From NCBI RefSeq assembly GCF_050947335.1, contig NC_134997.1:8742001-8806000 (forward strand): a stretch of DNA of 64,000 nt, in the 5' to 3' direction. Positions 23,335 through 34,680 of the stretch are shown here, piece by piece. The notes under the pieces were generated by a model. The model was not told the DNA's origin. It saw only the letters and a list, made by a program, of their open reading frames with translations, and made no database searches. A program made the translations under genes and the position numbers. Source of the stretch: Megachile rotundata. Lineage: Eukaryota; Arthropoda; Insecta; Hymenoptera; Megachilidae. Each line of letters begins with the position of its first letter. The stretch's first letter is position 1.

Positions 23335-23850
23335 AGAATATGCATAGTAACGTGAAAAAGTGCAAATTGTATAAAATTGATGACATAACCTCAATATGAA
23401 CGAGGATCTGTACATTTCGTTCGGTATTATTACTTGTAATCACTTTGCAAGCTCCATCCCAGTTTCTAATAAATTCCACAGAAATGATACGGTGTTGCAC
23501 TAGCTTCAGCTCAAAAATTTTTAAAATAGACAGTATTATGAAAAAGTGCAAATTGCATAACATCAGTGACATAACCTCAATACGAGCAAATATACAGTAG
23601 GTAGGTACCATATAAGTACCATCACTTCTAAGCTTGCTAGTTTCAATTCAGTTTCTAATAACTACTCAACAAAATCAAAAATGTTTAAAATAGACAATAC
23701 TATGAAAAAGTACAAATTGTATAATATCAGTGACATAACCTCAATACGAGCAAATATAAGTATGTCGGTAGGTCCATATAAGTACCATCACTTCTAAGCC
23801 TGCTAGTTCCCTTTCAGTTTTCAATAACTACCCAACAAAATTAACACAGT
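23335..23850 (+). repeat. ~165-185 bp tandem repeat, 3 copies
   Basis: TGAAAAAGTRCAAATTG recurs at 23353, 23539 and 23703 (186 and 164 bp apart), each followed by GTGACATAACCTCAATA or a close variant. The second and third copies share ACGAGCAAATATA, ATATAAGTACCATCACTTCT and CAGTTT blocks. The first copy is more diverged. Confidence 0.9.
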
Positions 23851-24350
23851 GTTCTAGTATAGGTACCTCGGTTTTAAAATTTAAAAATTAGTGATCAATA
23901 CAATAATTTCAAATACCCCAATATTAAATCAAGAAATTTCGTCGAAAGCTCCACACCGAGACACCCAGTATAGACGCGTGTACACCGCAAGATATAACAT
24001 ATACACGCGTGTGCGATACATATGTATTCGTGTACATATGTATATAGGTGAACAGCGCCGCTGGGCGATATTAATTTCTCCGCAAGGGCTTTCGTCCGCG
24101 TACCTTTCCGCTGCGACTGTGCCAGGTCCCTGGTGACCCCGCGGGAGAACGTTTCGAGTTGCGACTTTCGGGGGTCATTTCGAACCCACGCCAACTTCCC
24201 AACCCCTATCCCTGCCTCTTTGCAACCAGCCCGTTGGCCCTTCCCTGGCTGCCTATCTGTCCTTCCGCAGGTATCCTCGTTTAGAAGCCGAACGCAGTTT
24301 GACGTACAGATGTTAACCCACGAGTTGGCGCGTGACCCAATGTGAAGGAA
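23851..24350. other. GC-rich segment with alternating CATATGTAT tract
   Basis: At 23995-24050 there is a TATACACGCGTGTG word and a GTACATATGTATAT purine-pyrimidine alternating stretch. From 24055 to 24330 the DNA is GC-rich with overlapping frames (23891-24136 and 24133-24345 plus; 23895-24401 minus, 168 codons). None has a recognisable domain. Confidence 0.4.
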
Positions 24351-25150
24351 GCTATGACTTACAGTTATATTTTGGTAAATAATGACAACTGGTGAATGCA
24401 AGTATTTTCGAAATTTTTGTTACTTTTCGTGTTACTAAATCTTCCACTTTCTTAATTTTCAAGTTTACGAATTTTTGTATACTCAGTACTCTATATTCTC
24501 TTTTCTAAGTTCTCAAGCTTCCTCATTGCTGATCTATCATTCTTGCAAATCTCCCAATTTTCCAATTCTCAAGTTTCCTTTCAACATCTCTCAGTTATCA
24601 AATCTCCTTTCAAGAAGTTAATCAATATTCTCTGTGGCTGCTACTTGACCTATCATTGCACCTTGTGGTCCCACAGCCCCAACGCTGGGGAATTACGCGA
24701 CCGTCCATCGTCTTGACAAGCCTTCTAATTTATTATTTCACTCTCGTTTGCCTATCATTGTTTTTCGCCTAATTGTATCGCGAAACTCAGTACATGTAAA
24801 TTTTTTAATTTGACCAACTGTCTTTTAATCAAGTCAGCGCCAACTCGTGGTTTGCCACCGGTAGATTAGCTCCGTGGAAAATTGTCAGGTACGGTTTTCC
24901 AAGAAACTCAGCCATGTTGGACAAGTGGGCTTTCGGGGAAAAGTGAGGAAGGGCTCCGTAGGTTTCCTTGAAATTTCGAGGATAACGGGGGTTATAAGCT
25001 GCCTCGGATAGGGTTCTATTAAAAGGAACAATGAGAACTGTAGCTTGTCTCCTTTATTCTGCGGAGGAATAATCGATGCTTGCGGGATTTATCGTTTGGT
25101 GGTTTTAGAGGACCGTGTCAGGAGCTCTCGAGGAATTGACACTTGCATTT
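24351..25150. other. AT-rich spacer followed by mid-GC segment
   Basis: 24351-24640 is AT-rich with TTCTCAAGYTT words. 24641-25150 is nearer 48 percent GC but lacks any long frame, which suggests noncoding conserved or unique sequence. Confidence 0.4.
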
Positions 25151-25414
25151 TTGACGTTTGCGTTTCTTTTGATTCTTGTGGTATGGGAGTTTATGACAAG
25201 TTTAAATAGTTAAGTAAATTCAGTTTTGAAAAAAGTTGTAGTTTTGAGAAAATTTTTATACGTCTGCGATGTTGAAGCGCTGGATATTTACAATATTTTC
25301 TAGTTTTTTTTTTACAATATTTTGTTATATTTGTTATACTATACATAATTCTAACAGTAAGTAGTTAATGCGAATATGTATAATTAGGTTGGTGAACAAA
25401 TTTTGAGTAATTGT
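25151..25414. other. AT-rich spacer
   Basis: No gene is seen. It ends with a mariner-terminus-like word (25384-25413), listed separately. Confidence 0.4.
25384..25413 (+). mobile_element. Possible solo mariner-type terminal repeat
   Basis: The 30-bp word starts TTAGGTTGGTG and ends AGTAATTG, the same start and end as mariner-family terminal inverted repeats of the TTAGGTTGG class. No inverted partner, transposase frame or TA duplication was found, so it is at best a relic. Confidence 0.2.
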
Positions 25415-26065
25415 AGGTGATATGTATATTTATGTGACATGTGTGACGTATGTGACTATATGTGACATGTGTGAATATTTACTGTTCACTGAAATCAATG
25501 ACGAGTATATACGTTAAATGCAGAAAAAACACTTCTCTGGCATTAATAACATACTACTTTTGGTTAATATGGATATGTAAGGGACATACGTGACATATGT
25601 GACATATGTAAATATGCAGTGTTCATTGAAATCAATGACGAGTATATACGTTGAATGCAGAAAAAACACTTCTCTGGCATTAATAACATACTAGTTTAGC
25701 TAGTTTTGGTTAATATGGATATGTAAGGGACATACGTGACATATGTGACATATGTAAATATGCAGTGTTCACTGAAATCAATGACGAGTATATACGTTGA
25801 ATGCAGAAAAAACACTCCTCTGGCATTAATAACAGACTATTTTAACTAGTTTTGGTTAATATGGATATGTAAGGGACATACGTGACATATGTGACATATG
25901 TGAATATGCAGTGTTCAATGAAATCAATGACGAGTATATACGTTGAATGCAGAAAAAAACACTTCTCTGGCATTAATAACATACTATTTTAACTAGTTTT
26001 GGTTAATATGGATATGTAAGTGACATATGTGACGTATGTGACTATATGACATATGTGTGTATTCA
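25415..26065 (+). repeat. ~146-bp tandem repeat, 4-5 copies
   Basis: ACGAGTATATACGTT starts at 25501, 25638, 25784 and 25930 (137, 146 and 146 bp apart). Monomers share GCAGAAAAAACACTTCTCTG, GCATTAATAACATACTA, TTTTGGTTAATATGGATATG and GACATATGTGACATATGT. The array ends in a partial copy with ATTCATTGAAATC near 26070. Copies 2 to 4 are more than 90 percent identical by eye. Confidence 0.95.
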
Positions 26066-26815
26066 GTATTCATTGAAATCCTGTTATCAGAAACAAACAA
26101 TTTTAGCTACTTTTAGTTATTTTTTCTTTATACAAAGAATATCAGTCGTATACAAATGAAACTTTGAATAAATCCATTAATTTTATATTTCTTCTTCAGA
26201 AGAATATCTTCAATAAAGTGCATTCGTCTGTGATAAACTACCCTTAACTATAGTAATATGTGAAACATTACGTATTCCATGCATGGGTTTCCTCGTGTAA
26301 TAGAATAATTAGTACTTCGAATAATTACAACAAAATGAAGTTACAACAAATTGCCAATAATCGTGCGGACTATATTACACATTAACATGTGTGACACATG
26401 GTAACATATGTTACACACAAAATTTCCGCTAAATTATGTATGTCTGAATTTTCTAAAAAGTATGTACAAATTTTTGAAGTTAATTAAGTTTTCGAAATTA
26501 TTTAAGTATGTTTCGTTATGTATATAAATAATATCTTATTTTGTTATACATATAAATAAATTCTTTAGTGGTATATTACATTAACCGTATTTTGCGGATC
26601 AAAACCAATGAAAATTGTCGTCTCGACAGGTTGAAGCTCCAACTATAGAACTCGGTCGATCTGGTAATTCAACCTGAAATAGAAACGGATCGATTCGAAC
26701 AAATTTGAATGTGGATGACGTTAATATAATTTTTACCACCGGAAGCAACGTAAGAATATTGTAAATGCTTGTGGTGGTTTGATATCAAAGCTATTTTTTG
26801 ATATGTGTTTATATG
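26066..26815. other. AT-rich spacer
   Basis: No gene or array. A TGTGTGACACATGGTAACATATG stretch near 26390 echoes the words of the adjoining array. Confidence 0.4.
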
Positions 26816-27255
26816 AAAAATTTGGAAATTTAGGAATTTGAGATTTTGGGAATTTGGGAATTTTGGAAATTTGGTAATTGGGAAATTTCAGAATTTGGGA
26901 AATTGGGAATTTGGAAATTTTGGAATTCGGAATTTTTGGAATACGGAAATTTGGAAATTTGGAAATTTTGGAATTCGAAAATTTTGGAATTTGGAAATTT
27001 TGGAATTCGGAAACTTTGGAATTTGGAAATATTGGAATTTGGAAATTTTCGAATTCGGAAATTTTCGATTTCGGAAATTCTGGGATTTGGAAAGTTTGGA
27101 ATTCGGAAATTTTGGATTTCGGAAATTCTGGGATTTGGAAAGTTTGGAATTCGGAAATTTTGGATTTCGGAAATTCTGGGATTTGGAAAGTTTGGAATTT
27201 GGAAATTTTGAATTTCGGAAATTTTGGAATGTGGAAATTTAGAAATTAATAAATT
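26816..27255 (+). repeat. Octamer array (TTGGAAAT/TTGGAATT) with 48-bp higher-order unit
   Basis: Words of about 8 bp (GGAATTTG, GGAAATTT, GGAATTCG) repeat throughout. In the right half a 48-bp unit begins GGAAATTCTGGGATTTGG and recurs at 27073, 27121 and 27169, exactly 48 bp apart. All three plus frames and one minus frame are free of stops over more than 350 bp; these frames are repeat artefacts. Confidence 0.94.
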
Positions 27256-27784
27256 TGCAATCGCAGTTGCACTCTTATAACACACACAACATAAAATCAA
27301 TAAATTCAACGTCTCAATCAAATTTCCCATTTTCATCCCAAACACATGAAACACCCTCTATAAATACATTCTTCCATAACCGCCTCTATGTACAGTATAT
27401 CCGGGGCTGGATTGAGGGAGGATCTATGATAAGAATGACTGCAAGAAAAATTGCGGATTAAAGCATCGTGGGAGGCTAATCAATTTTGGTTAACGCGTGA
27501 TTAATGTTTGGCCGAGCAGTACGGAAAGTGAGATGGAAAATGGTATTTTGTGTTATATGTTGTTCGCTACTTTTAATCACTTTTTCTTCTATTTTTCAGA
27601 AATTTTGATATACAATATATTTTTCGATAAATATACATACCATATATTACCACATTTATTTATACTTTTTTAATACATTTAGGTATTTTATTGTTATCAT
27701 ATTTTGTATTGGTGTTGTTGCATTTTTCATTGATGTTTGTAGAAGATTCAGTAAAAATTACAGATCTGATAAAATTATACTATT
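27256..27784. other. AT-rich spacer
   Basis: A 68-codon plus frame (27255-27461) has no motif. No gene is called. Confidence 0.4.
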
Positions 27785-28000
27785 TTATTATTCCAATTAT
27801 TTTTATAAATTTTATCAGTTTTGCAAACTTTATAAATTTTGTAAGTTTTGTAAGTTTCATAAATTTTGTGAATTTTGTAAATTTTGTAAATATGATAAAT
27901 TTTTATGATAACTTTAAGTTTTGTAAATAACGTTATAAACTAAGTTTCATAAAGAACAATGTTTTTCTAATTTTTTATAAGTTTTGTAAGTGATAATATT
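27785..28000 (+). repeat. 9-bp repeat (TTTTGTAAG/TTTTGTAAA)
   Basis: TTTTGTAAG-type units repeat about a dozen times, clearest at 27828-27900 (TTTTGTAAGTTTTGTAAG), with interspersed TTTCATAAA. The 9-bp period yields a NFVSFVNFVN-like frame, not a gene. Confidence 0.85.
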
Positions 28001-28814
28001 TTTCTAAATTTTCTAGCAGTAAGTTCAATAACTTCTGTAACTTAAAAAATTTTCCAAGTTTCACGTTTAACAAAGCACTTCGAGTAAATTACGTTGCACG
28101 CAAGAAATAGGAAAATCAAACCGAATTAATTATTACCAAACATATCATACAGCTTCATTCATCTCGTCTTCGTTAACATTAACATATCCGTCAACTTTCT
28201 AATAACAGCCTGAAAACAAAAGCCAACCCATCGCGATGAGATTAATTGATAGATACAACGATCATCCGGTCAGACTCGTAATTAATACCATCTAATCCAT
28301 GACCAAACTCATCAAGTTTTCATTCCTAAAAAAATAGCTTTCACTGATCGGAGTACATAACTCCTCTCCTAAATGTCAACATTTTCACCTTTCTAACTGA
28401 CTCGTCATTAATTCCTCATCGTTCCATAAAGGCCAAGTGTAATTACCTATTTCACTCTTATTTACTGACTTGAAGTTTTATGAAAGCAAGATGGTATTTC
28501 CTCAATCAAGTCTCATCCTGAATATTTGAATATTTGTGTTTCTTGGAACTTAAATCATTTTTAATAAATCGGTATAAGGTAATTATGTCAAATATAATTT
28601 GGGTTTATTATGATTGTCTAAAATTGGGAATTTGGAAGAGTAGTAATGGTGATTTTAAATATTAGTCATTCTTTATTAATATGTAGAGTAATGTACATAT
28701 TATTTTTGTATTAATGTACGCGTTAATTATATATTTCATGTATGAGAGCTAATTAATTTCTTATTTTATACATTTCTGTATCAAAATAACGTGGAGCTTC
28801 AAGGGAGACATTTT
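28001..28814. other. AT-rich spacer
   Basis: No gene, RNA or repeat recognised. Confidence 0.45.
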
Positions 28815-29030
28815 AACCTATGACGCATGCGCAGAGAGTCACTTTAAATTACGAAGCATGCGCAGAGAGTCACCTTAACCTACGACGCATGCGCAGAGTC
28901 ACCTTAACCTACGACGCATGCGCAGAGAGTCACCTTAACCTACGACGCATGCGCAGAGAGTCGTCACAACCTACGACGCATACGCAGAGAGTCACCTTAA
29001 CCTATGTCGTCGACGCATGCGCAGAAACTT
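28815..29030 (+). repeat. ~30-bp repeat with GACGCATGCGCAGA core, 7 copies
   Basis: GACGCATGCGCAGA (one copy AAGCATGCGCAGA, one ACGCATACGCAGA) recurs at about 28822, 28853, 28883, 28911, 28943, 28974 and 29011. It is followed by GAGTCACCTTAACCTAC. Spacing is 28-37 bp. The core resembles the palindromic NRF-1/EWG site (TGCGCATGCGCA). The related 102-codon frame (28820-29128) is a repeat artefact. Confidence 0.93.
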
Positions 29031-29370
29031 CCTCTCCCATTACCCACACATTATATTATTTTCGTATTATATTATACACTATATTATTTTCAGTATTATA
29101 TACATTTCAAGACAATTTATTTTTATAAAACAAAAGGAAATTTCAGATAGTTAACTTGCACTCGGAAGGTGACTCATCATTTAGTTTAATATGACTTGAA
29201 ATTAGTATTTTCTAACTTAATCTATTTATATTCTGTATTTAATCTATACTGTGATGTATAAACAGAATGAAGCAGACAAAAGTGACAATAAATAATATAA
29301 AGGCAATTTGCCAATAACAAAAATCTTGTACAAAGGGTTAATTCGTGTCGTCATCAAAACCTAAAAAAAC
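29031..29370. other. AT-rich spacer with TATTATATTA tract
   Basis: At 29050-29100 ATTATATTATTTTCGTATTA-like words repeat loosely. No gene. Confidence 0.4.
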
Positions 29371-30010
29371 GTTGACGTCGACGCAATTTGCCACGAAGGG
29401 TAGCATTATACGAGAAGATTCGACGATATTTCCGCGATACATCAAGCCCCGTTGCCAGCTCCGTGACACGGTTCCAGCACTTGGCGAAGCTTCGGCGCAA
29501 AAAGGATGACTAGTCAGGTTCGAGCCGAAGGCAAAGAAGAAGAAGCTAACGGCAAAAAGAAGAGCAAGAATCCCCGGCGAAATGGCGGGATGGCGGGGAA
29601 ACACAACGCCTGGAAGACTACACCAAGAACATATCCCTGCTTGAGAACTTCTCCACGCCACTTTCCGCCTCTATTGTGATTTATGCGAGCGATGAGGGTG
29701 GCTACGGGCCACTATACGGGTTTTAGACTCCAGGATCCAGCAGCCGGTGGATGGGTCGCGATCGTCTTCAACGAGATTACAGAGGATCGTCGACTCGCCG
29801 GTCCATACCAAACAGCAGCTACGTGAATCCTTTCGAAACGCTCTACTTTCTGACTTCCATGGCTTCCGTCCTGATATCTTGTGTATTCTTCTTCTTCTCG
29901 TTGCTCTTTTTTTTACGGAATATGTACACCCAGGGATTCGGTGTCTGAGGATGATGCATCGCACCACTGGCGATCGTTCGCTCGATAACGATTTAGAACT
30001 CCACTGGATA
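29371..30010. other. GC-rich island with candidate exons on both strands
   Basis: CpG-rich DNA has open frames 29338-29661 (minus, 107 codons, hydrophobic ILALLFAVSFFFFAF segment), 29671-29967 (minus, 98), 29747-30127 (plus, 126, GTG start) and 29751-29948 (plus). The last is listed separately as the most protein-like. Confidence 0.45.
29727..29948 (+). CDS. Candidate terminal exon, single-pass membrane protein
   Basis: The frame opens at a possible acceptor (GGGTTTTAG ending 29726) and has an ATG at 29751. It ends at TGA 29946-29948, giving 73 codons from the acceptor or 65 from the ATG. The hydrophilic N-terminal part is Ser/Arg-rich. It is followed by a strongly hydrophobic stretch (LYFLTSMASVLISCVFFFF then SLLFFL) and a short tail RNMYTQGFGV, a single transmembrane topology. 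The family is not recognised. Pyrimidine-ending codons dominate (about 60 percent), a weak coding sign. The overlapping frame one base shifted is longer, so the choice is uncertain. Confidence 0.22.
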   Translation, partial: TPGSSSRWMGRDRLQRDYRGSSTRRSIPNSSYVNPFETLYFLTSMASVLISCVFFFFSLLFFLRNMYTQGFGV

Positions 30011-30179
30011 TATCACCGCTATTATATGACCGCTTATGCTATTCTAGAAAACTCCGACAAATTTCTATGTCTTTACTATAACTTTGTAATAGAAGGTTAC
30101 TGTGCTAATATTGACTTGAAAATTTGATTACTTTTATTTTTGATAAGTCTCCAAATGTTTTCATATTTTATTCTATTTA
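30011..30179. other. Spacer
   Basis: AT-rich; no features seen. Confidence 0.35.
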
Positions 30180-30560
30180 TTATTCAAAGTTCTAAGTTTG
30201 ATGTGAGTAAGGTCATCAAATTTTTAATAATATATGTGATAGATTCGTATGAAAATTTAACACATATGGATATCCACATATGGTTTATTCTATTTATTAT
30301 TTAAAGATCTAAGTATGATGTGAGTAAGGCAATCAAATTTTTAATAATATATGTGATAGATTCGTATGAAAATTTAACACATATGGATGTCCACATATGA
30401 ATGTCCACATATGGATGTCCACATGTGGATGTCCACATATGGTTTATTCTATTTATTATTTAAAGTTCTAAGTTTGATGTGAGTAAGGTAATCAAATTTT
30501 TAATAATACATGTGATAGATTCGTATGAAAATTTAACACGTATGGATGTCCACACATGTA
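30180..30560 (+). repeat. 117-bp tandem repeat, 3 copies, with 14-bp internal expansion
   Basis: ATGTGAGTAA recurs at 30201, 30318 and 30477 (117 and 159 bp apart). Monomers share CAAATTTTTAATAATA, GTGATAGATTCGTATGAAAA and AACACATATGGA. The longer interval is explained by extra copies of a 14-bp subunit GGATGTCCACATAT at 30385-30440. Confidence 0.93.
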
Positions 30561-31639
30561 TGACGTGGCAGCCAAAGTGTTAGCCTCGTATGAACAAAAA
30601 TACGTACACCAACAATTTTTAATAAAGTAACAACTTTTAATAAAATAACAATTTTTATCTTCTAATAATAATACAATAAATAGAACAATTTGATTCAACT
30701 AATAAACTTCAAAATGTCACCAAAAATATCAGAACAGAATGCGGAAGTTTGAAATTATGGCATTCAGAATCTCATTTATCCTCCAATATTTTCTATTCCC
30801 CTTTGTTTCAATTCCACCATCGACTGCATTATTCGGTGATCCTAAAAAAGTGTACATTTTCAAATCGAATAGCCATCAGGTTTGTTCGTTGGTCGTTCCG
30901 ATACGCATTATGCAAATTACACCTGTCGCGAGAGCCGCCACGTTTCGATTTGATAATGGTGCCAGATAGTGGGCTTGTAAATTGCAGATCGAATCCGATA
31001 CAGTCCGCCAGCTTCTATTTTTCCACCTCCTCCTCCGGCAAAAGCTGATCTTGTCGATCAATCTGTTTGTGTTGTCGCGGAGTTGTATCAAGGGAAACAT
31101 TTTGTTCCAAAGTCCCGCTAAATAGGTCGCCTGTTACCTACCTGTTACGAAAGTGTTACACCGATTTTATCGCCCGCGATGTTTTTGATTCCTTCTGATA
31201 ACTGGTGAATTCCTTATCAATTTTTTAGTACTTACTTCTTTTTATATTATTACTATTTTAAGTGGGACTTATTGACAACGATCTTCAACCCTCATATGAT
31301 TAATATTTTGATCATTTGCAGTATCGTTCAAATAATTTTACTCGGAAAGGGATGTTGAACAATTTTTACACATATTGTAACATGTAACACATATGTAACA
31401 CACATGTACATTTTATGCAGTGCAAGTTTGATAACAAATACACCGTGTTTGTATAAATATCTGAATTTTGTTAGATTTGTAAGTGGAGAGAGATGAAAAT
31501 TGTCAAAACTCGAAAGTAGTTAAAAATGTGCCACAACCAAATTTTTCTATAAAATATAATTTTGAATATAGCTTTCAGTATACGACTCCACACCCTCACA
31601 GAAACCCACACAAGAACACAGCGACAAATATGGCGGTAG
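30561..31639. other. Spacer; short frames not supported
   Basis: Overlapping frames at 30739-30969, 30749-31048 (plus) and 30876-31100 (minus) span a mid-GC patch at 30880-31200. None has a recognised domain. The remainder is AT-rich. Confidence 0.4.
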
Positions 31640-31990
31640 AAGAGCGAACGTCGTCCTTTATACCTTAGGTGGTCCCGGTGGATCCTCCGAGTCCTCCTTT
31701 CGTATCTTTACCCCCATTTCATCTTCTGCCACCCCAGCCAACCCTTATTCTCTCTCTCAGCCTTTGCCGTGCTTCTCGGATCTCTTAGGTTAGGTTTCCT
31801 CGCCCTTTCGAATCGCCCGAGGCAAAAAAAAACCGGTTCGGGGCTGAGGGGGTGGCGCGTGGATGAACAGAGAGTTATTTTTCGAGGGCGATGATTTTTC
31901 GACGGTGCTCGATATCCCGCGGAAAATCAATACATCACGCTTTTCCGCGAAGTTTGAACGTTGACGCGATAACGCTCCGATGTATTGTTT
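31640..31990. other. GC-rich segment
   Basis: The left half is C/T-rich on the plus strand (31660-31770) and contains CTTAGGTTAGGTTTCC. The right half has CpGs but no long frame. Probably noncoding. Confidence 0.4.
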
Positions 31991-32621
31991 CGGACGAGAG
32001 GGTTGGTTTCATGATTTCATGATTAAATTCTGAGGTTTATTCTGCACAGCGATGCGGCTTTTTTCGCTGCTTTTGCAGATTTATTAGATTCTCTTTTTTG
32101 TTATTTTTTTTTATTCTCGGTTGAACTCAACAAAATTTTTCTTTCGCTCTAATTCTCTATTTTAGTTACTTAAATTATAGAGATTGTTAAAAAATCAGTA
32201 TCAAAAATTGGAGTGATCTTAAATTTCAATTTTTGTGTTTCAAATGTGAAATATTTTTTTATACCATGCACTAAAATTTTAGAGGTTGAGATCAAAACAT
32301 TTTAAATTTTAATTTTTTAGCTCCAATGTTGACAAGTATTTTTAGAGAATGAAAACAACCTCTTAAATTTTAATTTTTGAGTTCCCCACAGTTTTTTACG
32401 TATAACTTTTTAGAGGGTGAGAATTTTCAGTCAAATTGTAGTTACAGGTCGATGAAAAATCAATAAACCAATACAAAATTGCTTGGAACAACCGTAATCT
32501 AAATTTTTAAGCTGCGAGAGGATTTTTTTACCGCACACTAAATTTTTAGAGGCTAAAATTTGTTGAGCCAGCGGTCGATAAAAGCTGCGTTTAAAATAGA
32601 AAACAATTATTTACCGCAATA
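31991..32621. other. AT-rich spacer with diverged ~65-bp repeat
   Basis: TAAATTTTAATTTTTGAG- and CACTAAAATTTTAGAGG-type words recur loosely from 32220 to 32560 (for example ACTAAAATTTTAGAGGTTGA and ACTAAATTTTTAGAGGCTAA), which suggests an old tandem repeat. Confidence 0.45.
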
Positions 32622-33020
32622 TTGCAATATTCCATTTGTTCACATTTCGAGAAGAAAAATTTATTTCCGTTCTCCAGTTTTCAGATCGTAATTGAATGTT
32701 CTGTTGATGTAGAGGCTGCTGGAAAAATTGTGTTTTCGTCGCGTTTGAAGTGTCTTTTTGTCCGGTTGGCTCTTTCGCGTTTCTTCTGTGCGTTAATTAA
32801 GCGTGCGGCACATACTTTGCGAACAAGTCAATTCATCAGCATCTGTTGTAACGGTGAAGTAGCTTGCGAACAACGTGTTGCACGTGTTATGGTTCTCATA
32901 TGTTTTCGCTGCTTGGTATGTATGGTTTTGTTCCGCGCTGTATGCAAGAAAAGACGCCATCTGCATCTATTAGGTTCATGCAAATGGCTTATCGTCTTCT
33001 ATTCGAAACAAGTTTATTGA
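32622..33020 (+). other. 132-codon open frame, not accepted as a gene
   Basis: An uninterrupted plus frame from a non-ATG start in a mid-GC patch. It is Cys- and Arg-rich and has several hydrophobic patches but no motif I recognise. Coding status cannot be decided from sequence alone. Confidence 0.2.
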
Positions 33021-33039
33021 TTTTTTAAACGATGTATTC

Positions 33040-33500
33040 GAAAAATTATTTAATATTATAATATTGGTGTTCAGGTTCGTAGTAGTAACTTTGATGTGTG
33101 TTAAATATTTTGGTAAATTTTATTTAAATTTTTATTTAGGAGGGGAAGTTTTGAAATGTGAAATAATTCATTATTTTTGCATCTTGTCAAGGGTTCGCTG
33201 TATATTTGAAAAATTATGAGAAATATTATCTTTTGTGATTTAGTGCAATTTTTCATACGTGATTCTGAAAATTATTTAATATTATAATATTGGTGTTCAT
33301 GTTTGGAGTAGTAACTTTGATGTGTGTTAAATATTTTGGTAAATTTTATTTAGGAGGGGAAGTTTTGAAATGTCAAATAATTTACTATTCTTGTATCTTG
33401 TCAAAAGTTAACTGTATATTTTAGAAATTATGAGAAATATTATCTTTTGTAATTGAGAGCAATTTTTCATACGTGATTCTGAAAATTTTTAGGTTATAAT
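33040..33500 (+). repeat. 226-bp tandem duplication
   Basis: AGTAGTAACTTTGATGTGTG recurs at 33081 and 33307, 226 bp apart. Both copies share TTAATATTATAATATTGGTG, AGGAGGGGAAGTTTTGAAAT, GAGAAATATTATCTTTTG and TTTTTCATACGTGATTCTGA. A 13-bp deletion or expansion lies near ATTTTTATTTAGGAGG. Confidence 0.95.
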
Positions 33501-34100
33501 ATATGGTGTATACAGTCAGTATATAAATTTATTGTTTTTAATATAAGGGTGTATCAATTTTTTAGTATATAAATTTATAATTTGTAATATCAGGGTGTAT
33601 CAATTTTTCAATACATATAGTATATAGTATATTTTCAATACAGCACATATATTTAAATAAATTTTTGACTTTACAAACATATACTACATAAATGTTATAA
33701 TACATAAATTCACATAAATTATATCCTATAGCACAGTATTATATCTTATTGTATACAAATTTTTTAGTACAAGAATTATTTTATTGTACAAATACAATTT
33801 GTCAATGTATAAACTTCACAGTATATCTTCAGATAAATTCGTAATAAAGAAAAAATTAAAAATTTTTATTATAAAGAAGACATTTTGTTAAAATACATTT
33901 CTTAAAATCAGAATTGATTTTCATCAAGATAAAAACTAAATGCGTGTACTAATTTATGTTCTGTCGTTTGTTTATTTATTTTTTAACTTCAAATTAAGTA
34001 CACATTTACCAGTACGTTTAGATATAATAAAGCATGAGTAATAATTTGAATCATTTAAAATTTTCTGCAATACTTCAGTAAAAGAGAGAATCCATAACAT
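33501..34100. other. AT-rich spacer
   Basis: GGTGTATCAATTTTT recurs at about 33548 and 33593, a short local duplication of about 45 bp. No gene. Confidence 0.45.
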
Positions 34101-34680
34101 TTTTTCTTACAGTATCTGAATTCTGGCGAATATTTTCGAAACGTCGAACAAAGAGCACCGTCAGAAAAGAATGCAAAAAGGCACGCATAGGTTCGAGGGT
34201 ATCGTAGGATGAGGGTTGATATGGAAAGATATTTTTCAGGCTTCCAACGGTTCACCGAACCTTACAGAAAGCAGCCCTCAATCATGATCCCGGATTCCCC
34301 TCATTCTGCGGGTTCGCCGCTTGACCCTCGTCATCGTACACCGAAAAACATGTATTAAGGTAACTCTTGAATTTTCGGTCGCCGCCCCTTCAACGGATTA
34401 ATTATCGGGGATATTCAATTTGCCGAACAATACCTCCCTTACAAACTTCTCCTTTTTTATTCCTCCCTCGCGTGAAGTTAATTGTCGGAATTCGATGTGG
34501 CACGTTTGGGAGGTGTAAATGGATGTTCGAGTGACATCGATGAAAGTGTAAACGTCCCTTTAAATTGTAATTCTGAGCTGATTGGATTTGCTCTTGTTGA
34601 GGAGCAATTAAATTTTGGGGGAAAGGTGCGTGGAGCAATTAAATTTCGACCTGTTTTATTGTTTTTCGTAATTTCTTCTT
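34101..34680. other. Mid-GC segment without a supported gene
   Basis: Short frames on both strands (34055-34255 minus, 34402-34638 minus, 34482-34712 plus) lack motifs and overlap. Confidence 0.35.

Noticed and set aside
26830..27354. 174-codon minus frame
   Set aside because: Derived from the octamer array and its 48-bp higher-order unit; only the ends contain unique sequence.
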